This document shows, piece after piece, positions 34,110-44,349 of a stretch of 64,000 bases of DNA. Origin of the DNA: Buddleja alternifolia (taxonomy: Eukaryota; Streptophyta; Magnoliopsida; Lamiales; Scrophulariaceae); assembly GCA_019426215.1 (NCBI GenBank), contig CM033395.1:20202569-20266568 (forward strand), given 5' to 3'. Position 1 is the first letter of the stretch; every line of letters begins with the position of its first letter. Both the position numbers and the translations under genes were made by a program. The notes beneath the pieces were generated by a model. That model saw nothing but the letters and a program-made list of their open reading frames with translations. It had not been told where the DNA came from and ran no database searches.

Positions 34110-36120
34110 GTGGTTTACTTGAAAGATGCTTCGTATTCTTCTAGGGAAGCCTATTTAGTTATACTTGACAACGAGAACCAACCTATGGAGAAAGGCGTAC
34201 ATCTCCCGGTTCATACTCCTCTTGTCGGTCGAAAGGCGAAACGATGGCCAAGTTTGACGAACTCGTTGTCCATGGGGGAATGGTGTCAAAAAGTTAATTT
34301 GAACAAAACAACTAAGGCACGGAGTCTGCGAGCTGCTCACCACCAACCATCGAAAGAGACACACATTTTGCCAACACTGGGGCACAACATCATCGACGGC
34401 AAGGCGAAGTGGATTGGCGACGACATCAAATTCTTTGGTGAATTCCACTACATCAATGGCTACTGGGAGTGGACAGAGGATATCCTCAGCCGGTGCAAAG
34501 ACAAGTTGTTGTTCGCCAGGATCTATGATGCAGTGTACGCCTCAATGTTACACTTACGACCGATACACGAACATTATGAAAGCCTTTTCCGAGGCTTGGT
34601 GTCGTACTACGAATACATTGCCGACCTCCATCGGTGAGTTTTCGATATCCCTGTGGGATTTATACGCCCTCTCAGGTCTTCCCATAACTGGACTCTTCTC
34701 CGACAAAGTCATTCCCAATGACACGAAGCTCACTGGTGTCGACGAAAAGGGGCACATATTTCTCCATCGCTCATGTGAATACTTATTCCGCGCCTACCAT
34801 TTTCTTTTAGGAAGCTCCAAAGTGAATCAATATTCCCAAGTGTCTGTTGACCAATGGGTGAGATTCTGGTCCAAAAAGAGGGTGAAATACAGCCAAACTC
34901 CTATCCGTAAGGAGAAGAAGTCCACTCGCCTAGCGTCTACTCACAATCCCCTTGGAGATTTCGGTGTTCACGAGAAGTGGTCGACTATAGACGAGGCAGT
35001 ATTTTCCAAACACGGCATCAGGGAAACTTTGAAGGAAGAGACCTATTTCGCTTGCTAGCTCTGTACCTTTGTTCTCCCTGGGAAAGATGTGAACACCATA
35101 CGGCCAAGTACTTTCAAGATGGCTGCAATCATGGCTAGTGGTCGACAAGTTAGCTTGACAGTCCCTGTTTTGGCAAGCATTTACAAAGGCTTGAATGAAG
35201 TTTCAACTTCTGTGAGACCAATTAAAAAGCGAATACTTCGTTCCCTATCCATTTTGTATATGCTTGGTTGGCTTACTACTTCAAGACTCACTATCCCGTC
35301 GGTCGCGAATTGCGTGGTCCTAAAATGGTGAAATTCTCTGGCGAAGGGGGTGCAAGATACTTCGATCCAATAGACGCCCGACGATGCGTCCATAAGGGAG
35401 AGACTGCTTCTTGGACTTGCTTAATGATCACGACAAGCAAGGATCTTATGTTTATTGATGATCGCGAATTCGGAGAGTCTAAGTCGAATCTTTTCATATC
35501 CATTCGCTCGCACTATCTTTCTTTGAGACAAGGTGGAAAATCCATCGTTGAGGCTTATAGTCCACATAGATTTGGACATCAATTCGGGTACTATCAGGAG
35601 GTTCCCGGCGTTATCAAAGTTGATGTTCGAACAGTCACATCCGATGAGGCTCTTCGTTACTGGTGCTTGTGTACTTTTACCAACTCCCTTTCTAAGGCGA
35701 TGCTTCTTTCTATTCCCCCAAATGCTAAGAAGCTCTTTTCAAAGGATTATAAAGAATGGTGGGAAAAGAAGATTCATGGCACGTATCTTGAAGAGAACAT
35801 ATCGTTCTTGAGTGGTTCAAAGCAAGCCCCCTCTTAAAGGAAAGAAACATATTGAAGAGGATTGCATGCTCGAAGACATTACTCCCGATCCTCCAAACCC
35901 GCTAGTGTTTTGAACATAGACCACCTTCTCTTGTGGCTTCACGTTCAGAGCTTATGGAATATTATCAGGGACAAGATCACAAAAGCAAAAGTTGATGACA
36001 TTTCTTCTTTGAAAGACGTAGTTCAAGTTGTTTATGAGTCGATGAAGGTCTTCAAAGACAAGGATGTTTCTCACAATGACGGGCTATTGCAATCATTGTT
36101 TTATAAAGTAGCAATTTTTT
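34110..36120 (+). pseudogene. PMD pseudogene copy P5 (most complete core)
   Basis: It has the fullest domain coverage of all copies. The start codon is GTG at 34110 where P2 has ATG. The first frame runs 175 codons to the shared frameshift stop TGA 34635-34637; the next frame runs through SLWDLYALSG, VRFWSKKRVKYSQ and GDFGVHEKWSTIDEAVF to the shared TAG 35056-35058. Then come RPSTFKMAAIMASG, the AATTAAAAAGCG shift at about 35220 (as in P2), GGARYFDP, QEVPGVIKV and LEENISFLSGSK. The deletions near 35893 and 36110 match those of P2. Plant PMD proteins carry this domain in nuclear silencing and expression control; that function cannot apply here. Confidence 0.83.
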
Positions 36121-36285
36121 CATAACTCCTTTTGAATGAATAACAACACTCTATATGGGAAACATGATTGTTTTATTTTTTATGACTGAACTTAGAGGGA
36201 ATCTAAGCTGCCTATGTACCCTAATAAAAGGGATCAAGTCATTACGTGGTTCAAAAGTTTTTTTTTGGGGGGGGGGGGGGGGGGG
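36121..36285 (+). other. PMD trailer with T9-G19 tract
   Basis: It is the same sequence as 26072-26229, with T9 (36258-36266) and G19 (36267-36285) joined to mid-coding PMD of P6 at AAGGGGTGGATTGGC. Confidence 0.7.
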
Positions 36286-37733
36286 AAGGGGTGGATTGGC
36301 GACGACATCAAATTCTTTGGTGAATTCCACTACATCAAAGGCTACTGGGAGTGGACAGAGGATATCCTCAGCCGGTGCAAAGACAAGTTACTGTCCGCCA
36401 AGATCTACGATACAGTGTATGCCTCAATCTTACACTTGCATCCGAAACACGAACATTATGAAAGCCTTTTCCGAGGCTTGGTGTCGTACTACGAAAACAT
36501 TGCTGAACTCCATCAGTGAGTTTTCGATATCCCTGTGGGATTTATACGCCCTCTCAGGTCTTCCCATAACTGGACTCTTCTACGACAAAGTCATTCCCAA
36601 TGACACGAAGCTCACTGGTGTCGACCAAAAGGGGCACATATTTCTCCATTGCTCATGTGAATACTTATTCCGCGCCTACCATTTGCTTTTAGGAAGCTCC
36701 AATGTGAATCAATATTCCCAAGTGTCTGTTGACCATTGGGTGAGATTCTGGTCCAAAAAGAGGGTGAAATACAGCCAAACTCCTATCCGTAAGGAGAAGA
36801 AGTCCACTCACCTAGCGTCTACTCACAATCCTGTTGGAGATTTCGGTGTTCACGAGAAGTGATCGACTATAGAGGAGGCTGTATTTTCCAAACTCGGCAT
36901 CAGAGAAACTTTGAAGGAAGAGACCTACTTGGCTTGCTAGCTCTGTACCTTTGTTCTCCCTGGGAAAGATATCAACACCATACGGCCAAGTACTTTCAAG
37001 ATGGCTGCAATCATGGCTAGTGGTCGACAAGTTAGCATGACAGTCCCTGTTTTGGCAAGCATTTACAAAGGCTTGAATGAAGTTTCAACTTCTGTGAGAC
37101 CAACTAAAGCGAATACTTCGTTCCCTATCCATTTCGTATATGCTTGGTTGGCTTACTACTTCAAGACCCTCTATCCTGTCTGTCGCGAATTGCGTGGTCG
37201 TAAAATGGTGAAATTCTCTGGCGAAGGGGGTGCAAGATACTTCGATCCAATAGACGCCCGACGACGCGTCCATAAAGGAGAGACTGCTTCTTGGACTTGC
37301 TTAATGATCACGACAAGCAAGGATCTCACGTTTGTTGATGATGGCGAATCCAGAGAGTCTAAGGCGAATCTTTTCATATCCATTCGCTCGCACTATCTTT
37401 CTTTGAGACAAGGTGGAAAGTCCATCGTTGAGCCTTATAGTCCACATAGATTTGGACGTCAATTTGGGTTCTATCAGGAGGTTCCCGGCGTCATCAAATA
37501 TGAAGTTCGAACAGTCACATACGATGAGGCTCTTCGTTATTGGTGCTTGTGTACTTTTACCAAGTCCCTTTCTAAGGCGATGCTTCTTTCTATTCCTCCA
37601 AATGCTAAGAAGCTCTTTTCAAAGGATTATAAAGATTGGTGGGCAAAGACTCATGACACATATCTTGAAGAGAACATATCGTTCTTGAGTGGTTCAAAGA
37701 TTGCATGCTTGAAGACGTTACTCCCGATCCTCG
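36286..37733 (+). pseudogene. PMD pseudogene copy P6 (duplicate of P3)
   Basis: It matches P3 from the G-tract junction to the L5 junction. Lesions are the shared TGA 36517-36519 and the shared TAG 36938-36940. The frame from MAAIMASGRQVSMTV (37001) is open to 37733 and beyond into L5. It lacks a short segment (AAACACATTGAAGAGCA in P3) near 37700. The Met in QVSMTV occurs only in P3 and P6, supporting their close kinship. Confidence 0.82.
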
Positions 37734-38001
37734 TTAAATTAGATAAATCCCAAAATACAAACTGAAGACTTAACTTGATAATTAACATCACATTTTCCAC
37801 TTGTCACAGTTTAATTGGACGTGAATTTGCTTTGTCTACAAATGCCCCCTCGAGACTCGTTCACGGGACCATCGTCTTGAAAGCGTGCTTCAAAGTGGAT
37901 GAGTCGCGACTATCTTACTATTATATTAAATAATTTATGTCATGAACCCAATTTAGTAGGTTACATGCTTCAACTATTTAGCTCTTTAAGTCCAAAGTGA
38001 C
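37734..38001 (-). repeat. Tat-like LTR copy L5 (short U3 piece)
   Basis: It begins at the shared CCTCG|TTAAATT junction and matches L3 up to AAGTCCAAAGTGACAT, where it is cut and joined to an inverted fragment. Confidence 0.8.
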
Positions 38002-38032
38002 ATTATAATGAGTAGTTCCTTTGTAATTAAAG
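38002..38032 (-). repeat. 30-bp inverted leader fragment at a breakpoint
   Basis: ATTATAATGAGTAGTTCC... is the reverse complement, with one mismatch, of leader-intron sequence such as 29093-29123. It bridges L5 and P7. Confidence 0.75.
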
Positions 38033-38752
38033 GAAAGACACATTGAAGAGGAATGCATGCTTGAAGACATTACTCCCGATCCTCCACATCCTCGTCTTCT
38101 ATCCCTTAGCATCAAATGCAGTGAACCATCTATTGAAGCTCTTGAGGGGAGTAAGAAGAGAAATGCTTCATGTGATTTGGAGAAAAGTCGTAGTAGCAAT
38201 GCGGACGGACACTGGAAGAGACAAAAGAAAGATCCAAATCCACCGCGACATACTGATGCCGATGCTTTCAGCAATCCATCTTTATTGGATTTTTTCCAAA
38301 CAGGATTTCTTCCCTTTTATTTACTTGATTTATTACTCTTCCAGAACTTTCTCAAATGTAGCGTCTTATTATAGTTACATAAAGAAATTTTAGATGTTGG
38401 TGCCGATGAGGAATCTCACGATGAATCCAATTCACCGGATGTAGCTCTACAGCATGCAAGAAAAGTCTTGAAGAGACATCCAAACCCGCTAGTGTTGAAC
38501 AGAGATCACCTTCTCTTGTGGCTTCAGTATTTGTGGGGATGAAATATGTACTTGAGCAGCAACGCATTCACGTTCAGAGCTTATGGAATATTATCAGGGA
38601 CAAGATCACAAAAGCAAAAGTTGATAACATTTCTTCTTTGAAAGACGTAGTTCAAGTTGTTTATGAGTCGATGAAGGTCTTCAAAGACAAGGATGTTTCT
38701 CACAATGACGGGCTATTGCAATCAATGTTTTATAAAGTAGCAATTTTTTCAT
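38033..38752 (+). pseudogene. PMD pseudogene copy P7 (C-terminal piece)
   Basis: It starts at KHIEEECMLEDITPDPPHPR and keeps the basic linker (EKSRSSNADGHWKRQKK), the probable intron (acceptor TTTTAG near 38391) and the start of the coiled coil (LEQQRIHVQSLWNIIRDK). It then ends at the same coiled-coil deletion as P2 and P5 (AAAGTAG|CAATTTTTTC near 38740). The core domain is absent. With P1 it is one of two copies retaining the linker region between the core and the coil. Confidence 0.78.
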
Positions 38753-38885
38753 AACTCATTTTGAATGAATAACAACACTCTATATGGGAAACATGATTGT
38801 TTTATTTTTTATGACTGAACTTAGAGGGAATCTAAGCTGCCTATGTACCCTAATAAAAGGGATCAAGTCATTACGTGGTTCAAAA

Positions 38886-38917
<32 letters not shown>

Positions 38918-39076
38918 TGCCGTACATAGTTTATACTCATTTGGGCCAGGAGTAACATCCAGTTTAGGCTCGTGCGTCATGGAGCTCTCTCCTTCATGGA
39001 TAATAACGCTTCAAGAACTTGCCATTTATGGGGCCAAATTGCAGTCCATCTTTATCCACCAACTTGTAAGCTCCAT
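38753..39076 (-). pseudogene. PMD trailer with T10-G21 tract and integrase 3' end
   Basis: It is colinear with 20935-21262: trailer, T10 (38887-38896), G21 (38897-38917), then on the minus strand the last integrase codons (KLVDKDGLQFGPINGKF) and stop. At 39076 the integrase is cut and fused to PMD coding sequence. It confirms the convergent pol/PMD arrangement independently of 20753-21889. Confidence 0.7.
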
Positions 39077-40067
39077 CGAAGGAGCCACTCATTTTGCCAA
39101 CACTGGGGCGCAACGTCATCGACGGCATGGCGAAGTGGATTGGCGACGACATCAAATTCTTTGGTGAATTCCACTACATCAAAGGCTACTGGGTGTGGAC
39201 AGAGGATATCCTCAGCCGGTGCAAAGACAAGTTACTGTCCGCCAAGATCTACGATACAGTGTATGCCTCAATGTTACACTTACGTCCGAAACACGAACAT
39301 TATGAAAGCCTTTTCCGAGGCTTGGTGTCGTACTACGAATACATTGCTGACCTCCATCAGTGAGTTTTTGATATCCCTGTGGAATTTATACGCCCTCTCA
39401 GGTCTTCCCATAACTGGACTCTTCTACGACAAAGTCATTCCCAATGACACGAAACTCACTGGTGTCGACGAAAAGGGGCACATATTTCTCCATTGCTCAT
39501 GTGAATACTTATTCCGCGCCTACCATTTGCATATAGGAAGCTCCAAGGTGAATCAATATTCCCAAGTGTCTGTTGACCATTGGGTGAGATTCATGTCGGA
39601 GATTTCGGTGTTCACGAGAAGTGATCGACTATAGAGGAGCTGTATTTTCCAAACTCGGCATCAGAGAAACTTTGAAGGAAGAGACCTACTTGCCTTGCTA
39701 GCTCCGTACCTTTGTTCTCCCTGGGAAAGATGTCAACACCATACGGCCAAGTACATTCAAGATGGCTGCAATCATGGCTAGTGGTCGACCAGTTAGCTTG
39801 ACAGTCCCTGTTTTGGCAAGCATTTACAAAGGCTTGAAGGAAGTTTCAACTTCTGTGAGACCAACTAAAGCGAATACTTCGTTCCCTATCCATTTCGTAT
39901 ATGCTTGGTTGGCTTACTACTTCAAGACCCACTATCCCGTCGGTCGCGAATGGCGTGGTCCTAAAATGGTGAAATTCTCTGGCGAAGGGGGTGCAAGATA
40001 CTTCGATCCATTAGACGCTCGACGACGCGTCCATAAGGGAGAGACTGCTTCTTGGACTTGCTTAATG
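39077..40067 (+). pseudogene. PMD pseudogene copy P8 (core, both ends lost)
   Basis: It begins at the SKEPLILPTLGRN region, fused to the integrase end at CCATCGAAGG. It contains GYWVWTEDILSRCKDK, the shared TGA 39361-39363, SLWNLYALSG, a deletion near 39595 (VRF|MSEISVF, about 30 codons lost), the shared TAG 39699-39701, and MAAIMASGRPVSLTV through GGARYFDPLDARRRV. It is cut at 40067 after ETASWTCLMI, where the next copy starts with the same ATCGAAGG sequence. Confidence 0.8.
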
Positions 40068-41523
40068 ATCATCGAAGGAGCTACTCGTTTTGCGAACACT
40101 GGGGCGCAACATCATGGACGGCAAGGCGAAGTGGATTGGCGACGATATCAAATTCTTTGGTGAATTCCACTACATCAAAGGATATCCTCAGCCGGTGCAA
40201 AGACAAGTTACTGTCCGCCAGGATCTACGATGCAGTGTATGCCTCAATGTTATACTTACGACTGAAACACGAACAATATGAAAGCCTTTTCCGAGGCTTA
40301 GTGTCGTACTACAAATATATTGCTGACTTCCATGGGTGAGTTTTCGATATCCCTGTGGGGTTTATACGCCCACTCAGGTCTTCACATAACTGGATTCTTC
40401 TACGAAAAAGTCATTCCCAATGACACGAAGCTCACTGGTGTCGACGAAAAGGGGCACATATTTCTCCATTGCTCATGTGTGAATACTTTTTCCGCGCTTA
40501 CCATTTGCTTTTAGGAAGCTCCAAGGTGACCATTGGGTGAGATTCTGGACCAAAAAGAGGGTGAAATACAGCCAAACTCCTATGCATAAGGAGAAGAAGT
40601 CCACTCGCGTAGCGTCTACTCACAATCCCTTGGAGATTTCAGTGTTCACGAGAAGTGATCGACTATAGAGGGGGCAGTATTTTCCAAACTCGGCATCAGA
40701 GAAACGTTGAAGGAAGAGACCTTCTTGGCTTGCTAGCTCCGTACCTTTGTTCTCCCTGGGAAAGATGTCAACACCATACGGCCAAGTACTTTCAAGATGG
40801 CTGCAATCATGGCTAGTGGTCGACAAGTTAGCTTGACAGTCCCTGTTTTGGCAAGCATGTACAAAGGCTTGAACGAAGTTTCAACTTCTGCGAGACCAAC
40901 TAAAGCGAATACTTCGTTCCCTATCCATTTCGTATATGCTTGGATGACTTACTACTTCAAGACTCACTATCCCGTCAGTCGCGAATTGCGTGGTCCTAAA
41001 ATGGTGAAATTCTCTGGCGAAGGGGGTGCAAGATACTTCGATCCAATAGACGCCCGACGACGCCTTCTTGGACTTGCTTAATGATCACGACAAGAAAGGA
41101 TCTCATGTTTGTTGATAATGGTGAATCCGAAGAGTCTAAGGCAAATCTTTTCATATCCATTCGCTCGCACTATTTTTCTTTGAGATAAGGTGGAAAGTCC
41201 ATCGTTGAGCCTTATAGTCCACATAGATTTGGACGTCAATTTGGATACTATCAGGAGGTTCCCGGCGTTATCAAATATGATGTTCGAACAGTCACATCCG
41301 ATGAGGCTCTTCGTTATTGGTGCTTGTGTACTTTTACCAAGTCCCTTTCTAAGGCGATGCTTCTTTCTATTCCCCCAAATGCTAAGAAGCTCTTTTCAAA
41401 GGATTATGAAGAATGGTGGGCAAAGCTCATGGTACATATCTTGAAGAGCTTGAGTGGTTCAAAGAAACACATTGAAGAGGATTGCATGCTTGAAGACATT
41501 ACTCCCGATCCTCCACATCCTCG
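40068..41523 (+). pseudogene. PMD pseudogene copy P9
   Basis: It is fused head-to-tail to P8. Its start is at the same PMD position as that of P8. A short deletion near 40184 (HYIKG|YPQ) removes the GYWVWTED block. The shared TGA is at 40337-40339, a two-base insertion lies near 40478 (TGTGTGAATAC), a deletion near 40528 removes NQYSQVSVD, and the shared TAG is at 40734-40736. Coding resumes at MAAIMASGRQVSLTV, with a deletion near 41063 and a TAA in SLR-GGK at about 41186. It ends CCTCCACATCCTCG|TTAAATT, the longer form of the L junction. Confidence 0.8.
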
Positions 41524-42052
41524 TTAAATTAGATAAATCCCAAAATACAAATTTAAGACTTAACTTGATAATTAACATCATATTTTCCACTTCACAATTT
41601 AATTGGACGTGAATTTGCTTTGTCTACAAATGCCCCCTCGAAACTCGTTCATGGGACCATCGTCTTGAAAGCGTGCTTCAAAGTGGACGAGTCGCGACTA
41701 TCTTACTATTATATTAAATAATTTATGTCATGAACCCAATTTTGTAGGTTACATGCTTCAACTATCTCTTTAAGTCCAAAGTGACATTTTATGAATTTCA
41801 TTTTCACATGCCAATTTTGGACCGCATAGTAATTGAATGGAATCAATTTAATTGAAACACTATGTCTCTTTAGCCAGCTATTTATGAGTAGGCCTGCTGC
41901 TCGGGGTGGATCATTCTAACGCCCGCACGCATATTCCTTCAATCCTTGTCATCCATGAATATTTGGGCTTATTTGCTATATCATACATAAAGCATTCGAC
42001 TCCAACTTAATTAAAGCCCACCAGCAACTCCAATTTGCATGATTAAAACTCA
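41524..42052 (-). repeat. Tat-like LTR copy L6 (U3 part)
   Basis: It has the same extent as L3, ending AAAACTCA before the polypurine tract at 42053. Its site CACTATGTCTC (about 41860) is uninterrupted and serves as the empty site for the TIR element in L4. Confidence 0.8.
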
Positions 42053-43246
42053 GCCCTCCCTTTTCTTTTAATAAAGCCCGCCCACATAGCTTTGGTCTAG
42101 TGGTCTTGACACATGGGATTATCCTCCAAGTTGTCTTCTTCAACTTGAACTCTCTACAACTCACGGTTTCTTCTTCAATTTTGATTAAAATTGATAGATC
42201 CGTGAAATCCCGATCCTTATCAAAATCGAAGAGCATCAAGTTGTCTTGAATTTCATTGGCTTTCACAAGACGAAGATTAACATCAATACTTCCAATTCTA
42301 ATAATACTCAATCAAAAATTGAAACCCACTTGAACTCAATAACTTTACAAAATTCTATATAAAGGCTTAAGCTGGAGCCTTTTCTCTTCACATCCGAGCA
42401 TCAACAGTGATCAAAATTCGTTCTTCGTACTACTAGCGAGTAACAGAGAGTATAAAATTGAGAGATTACCCAATTCTTCTTCTTCTTCATATTTTTCTCC
42501 AAATTTGAGAGTAGCTAGTTTGGTTGATAAAAAAAAAAAAAAAACTTTGAAAGTTTCTTTCTCACATAAGTTGTAGGCTCCTGCAGTAGTTTTCTTTTTC
42601 ACATCTGACCCAGCAGCATCGGAGGATTGAGAAATCAAAATTAGTTGGCCTTCATCTTTCGGCACAGCTTCTGATTTAGAAGAATTTTGTGTGAAAGGTT
42701 GAAAGTTTTGGATTCTTTCCTTCCCTTCATATAAGCTGTAAAACTCAATTCGCTAACATCAATTGTTTCGTTTTATGTTTGCAGTCAGTCCACACAACAT
42801 ATTTTCTGGACATAGCCGTTGCAGTGAAGAATCGTGACGACTCCCATCTCTGTTGCAAGTCAATGTTTAGACTTTACAGCCACCATCACTGATTCGGTTG
42901 TTTTGTAAGCAGTTTTCAACCATTTCAGTAACACTGTATTGCCTTTTTTTTTATTCTTTTTTTTTTTCACAACAAGTATATTTGGTTGCATAGGCTATTA
43001 TTGTATGCTTGAGAATTTTCCTTTATTTTTAATTAGAGAAAACTCCAATTTGATTCAAGATTTTGAGGATAACACACACACATCTATATATATATATATT
43101 TATTTTGATATCTTCGTCAAAAATTGGACAATTTGAGAATTTCTCTAACTTTAATTACAAAGGATCAACTCATTGTAATCCGCTTTTTTCCCTTGTTATT
43201 TTAAAAAATCTGATAACTCGTAATTGTTTTTTTTTTCAGATTCATT
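42053..43246 (+). promoter_or_regulatory. PMD leader/promoter copy 5
   Basis: It holds the polypurine tract, a deletion near 42176, a TATA box TATATAAAG at 42356-42364, acceptor TTTGCAG near 42783, untranslated exon, donor GTAAGC near 42907, a short CA/TA tract at 43074-43100 and acceptor TTTTTCAG at 43233-43240. Confidence 0.55.
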
Positions 43247-43688
43247 ATGGTCAAAGATGGTTCGTATTCTTCCAGGGAAGCCTATTTATACTTGACAACG
43301 AGAACCAACCTGTGGAGTACATCTCTCGGTTCATACACCTCTTGCCGGTCGAAAGGCGAAACGATGACCAAGCTTGACGAACTCGTTGTCCATGTGGGAA
43401 TGGTGTCAAAAAGTTAATTTGAACAAAACAAATAAGGCATGGAGTGTGCGAGCTGGTCACCACCAGCCGTCGAAGGAGCCACTCGTTTTGCCAACACTGG
43501 GGCGCAACATCATCGACGGCAAGGCGAAGTGGATTGGCGACAAGCAAGGATCTCATGTTTGTTGATGATGTCGAATCCGGAGAGTCTAAGGCGAATCTTT
43601 TCATATCCATTCGCTCGCACTATCTTTCTTTGAGACCAGGTGGAAAGTCCATCGTTGAGCCTTATAGTCCACATAGATTTGGACGTTA
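43247..43688 (+). pseudogene. PMD pseudogene copy P10 (severely truncated)
   Basis: ATG 43247 starts MVKDGSYSSREAYL with an early deletion and frameshift. The N-terminal region continues to GKAKWIGD and is then joined near 43542 to the C-terminal core (SKDLMFVDDVESGESKANLF...HRFGR). About 250 codons are missing, including both shared-lesion sites. It stops at 43688, where chromovirus gag sequence begins, marking the right end of the array. Confidence 0.78.
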
Positions 43689-44345
43689 ATAGCTGCTGCA
43701 ATTCGTTCTGAGAAATTAGATTCAGCCTCAAGAAATTTTCAACTAAATAAGAAGATGCACAACGAGAAAGTTGGTGGATTCAGGGATAAAAAAGAATTTA
43801 CTTCGCCATCAGAAAGAGGCTTCTCGAGTAGCTCTAAAGGTAACAATTTTAGGAGCACAACATCAAGTTCTATGAGTGTTGGTTCCGCATCATCCGTTGC
43901 CGCATGTGCACATTATGGGAGGAAACATCGTGGAGAATGTAGGCTACTTACTGGAAAGTGTTTTAAATGTGGGGAACTTGGTGTCATATAGCAAGGAATT
44001 GCCCAATGCCACATGAGGAAACCACCATTGAGCAAAGCAGATTTAGTGGGTTAAATCCTAGCAGAGGTAGGGGTCGAGGAAGATTTGGTACAGATAGAAG
44101 AACTAGTACAGATAGCAGTCAAGTTTGTAAGGAACAACTTCAAGCTCGAGTTTTTGCGATGACACAAGAAGAAGCCAAAGCCACACCTACCGTAATCACT
44201 GGTAACATCTCTATTTTTGGTATAAATGCCCATGAGTTTGATCCAGGAGCAACACATTCATTTATATCACAATCATTTGCACCGTATTTGGGTAAGGCGG
44301 AGTCTTCGAGGTACACGAGAGACCAAGATGGGATCCATCACTGAT
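43689..44345 (+). pseudogene. Chromovirus gag zinc knuckle and protease fragment
   Basis: It is open from about 43691 (AAIRSEKLDSASRNF). A Gly/Ser-rich linker leads to cysteine motifs CAHYGRKHRGEC and CFKCGELG; a two-base insertion near 43982 then shifts the frame so that HIARNCP, the rest of the CCHC knuckle, is in the next frame. Protease follows, with GINAHEFDPGATHSFIS near 44215-44265; the usual active-site D-S-G/D-T-G is D-P-G here. The fragment ends soon after FAPYLG. Gag binds genomic RNA; the protease would process the polyprotein. It is probably part of the element whose LTR and primer site lie at 1-2876. Confidence 0.8.
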
Positions 44346-44349
44346 ATAG

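Larger units (their letters stand above)
2943..43688 (-). mobile_element. Rearranged Tat-like Ty3/gypsy element array carrying an antisense PMD gene
   Basis: Alternating blocks of LTR (L1-L6), PMD leader and PMD pseudogene (P1-P10) fill this interval. Element polarity is minus: integrase (21187-21889), purine tracts next to the LTRs and the LTR TATA boxes all read on the minus strand. The PMD gene reads on the plus strand, convergent with pol, in the pol-to-3'LTR interval. Extra ORFs in that interval, including antisense ones, are known for the Tat lineage. Gag, protease, RT and RNase H of the element are absent. A 14-kb SIRE element and a 1.7-kb TIR element are inserted in it. Clade assignment rests on one integrase fragment. 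Confidence 0.7.

Noticed and set aside
19509..43688. CRISPR-like or tandem host gene cluster interpretation of the repeats
   Set aside because: Repeat units are kilobases long, include LTRs and integrase, and every PMD copy is broken.
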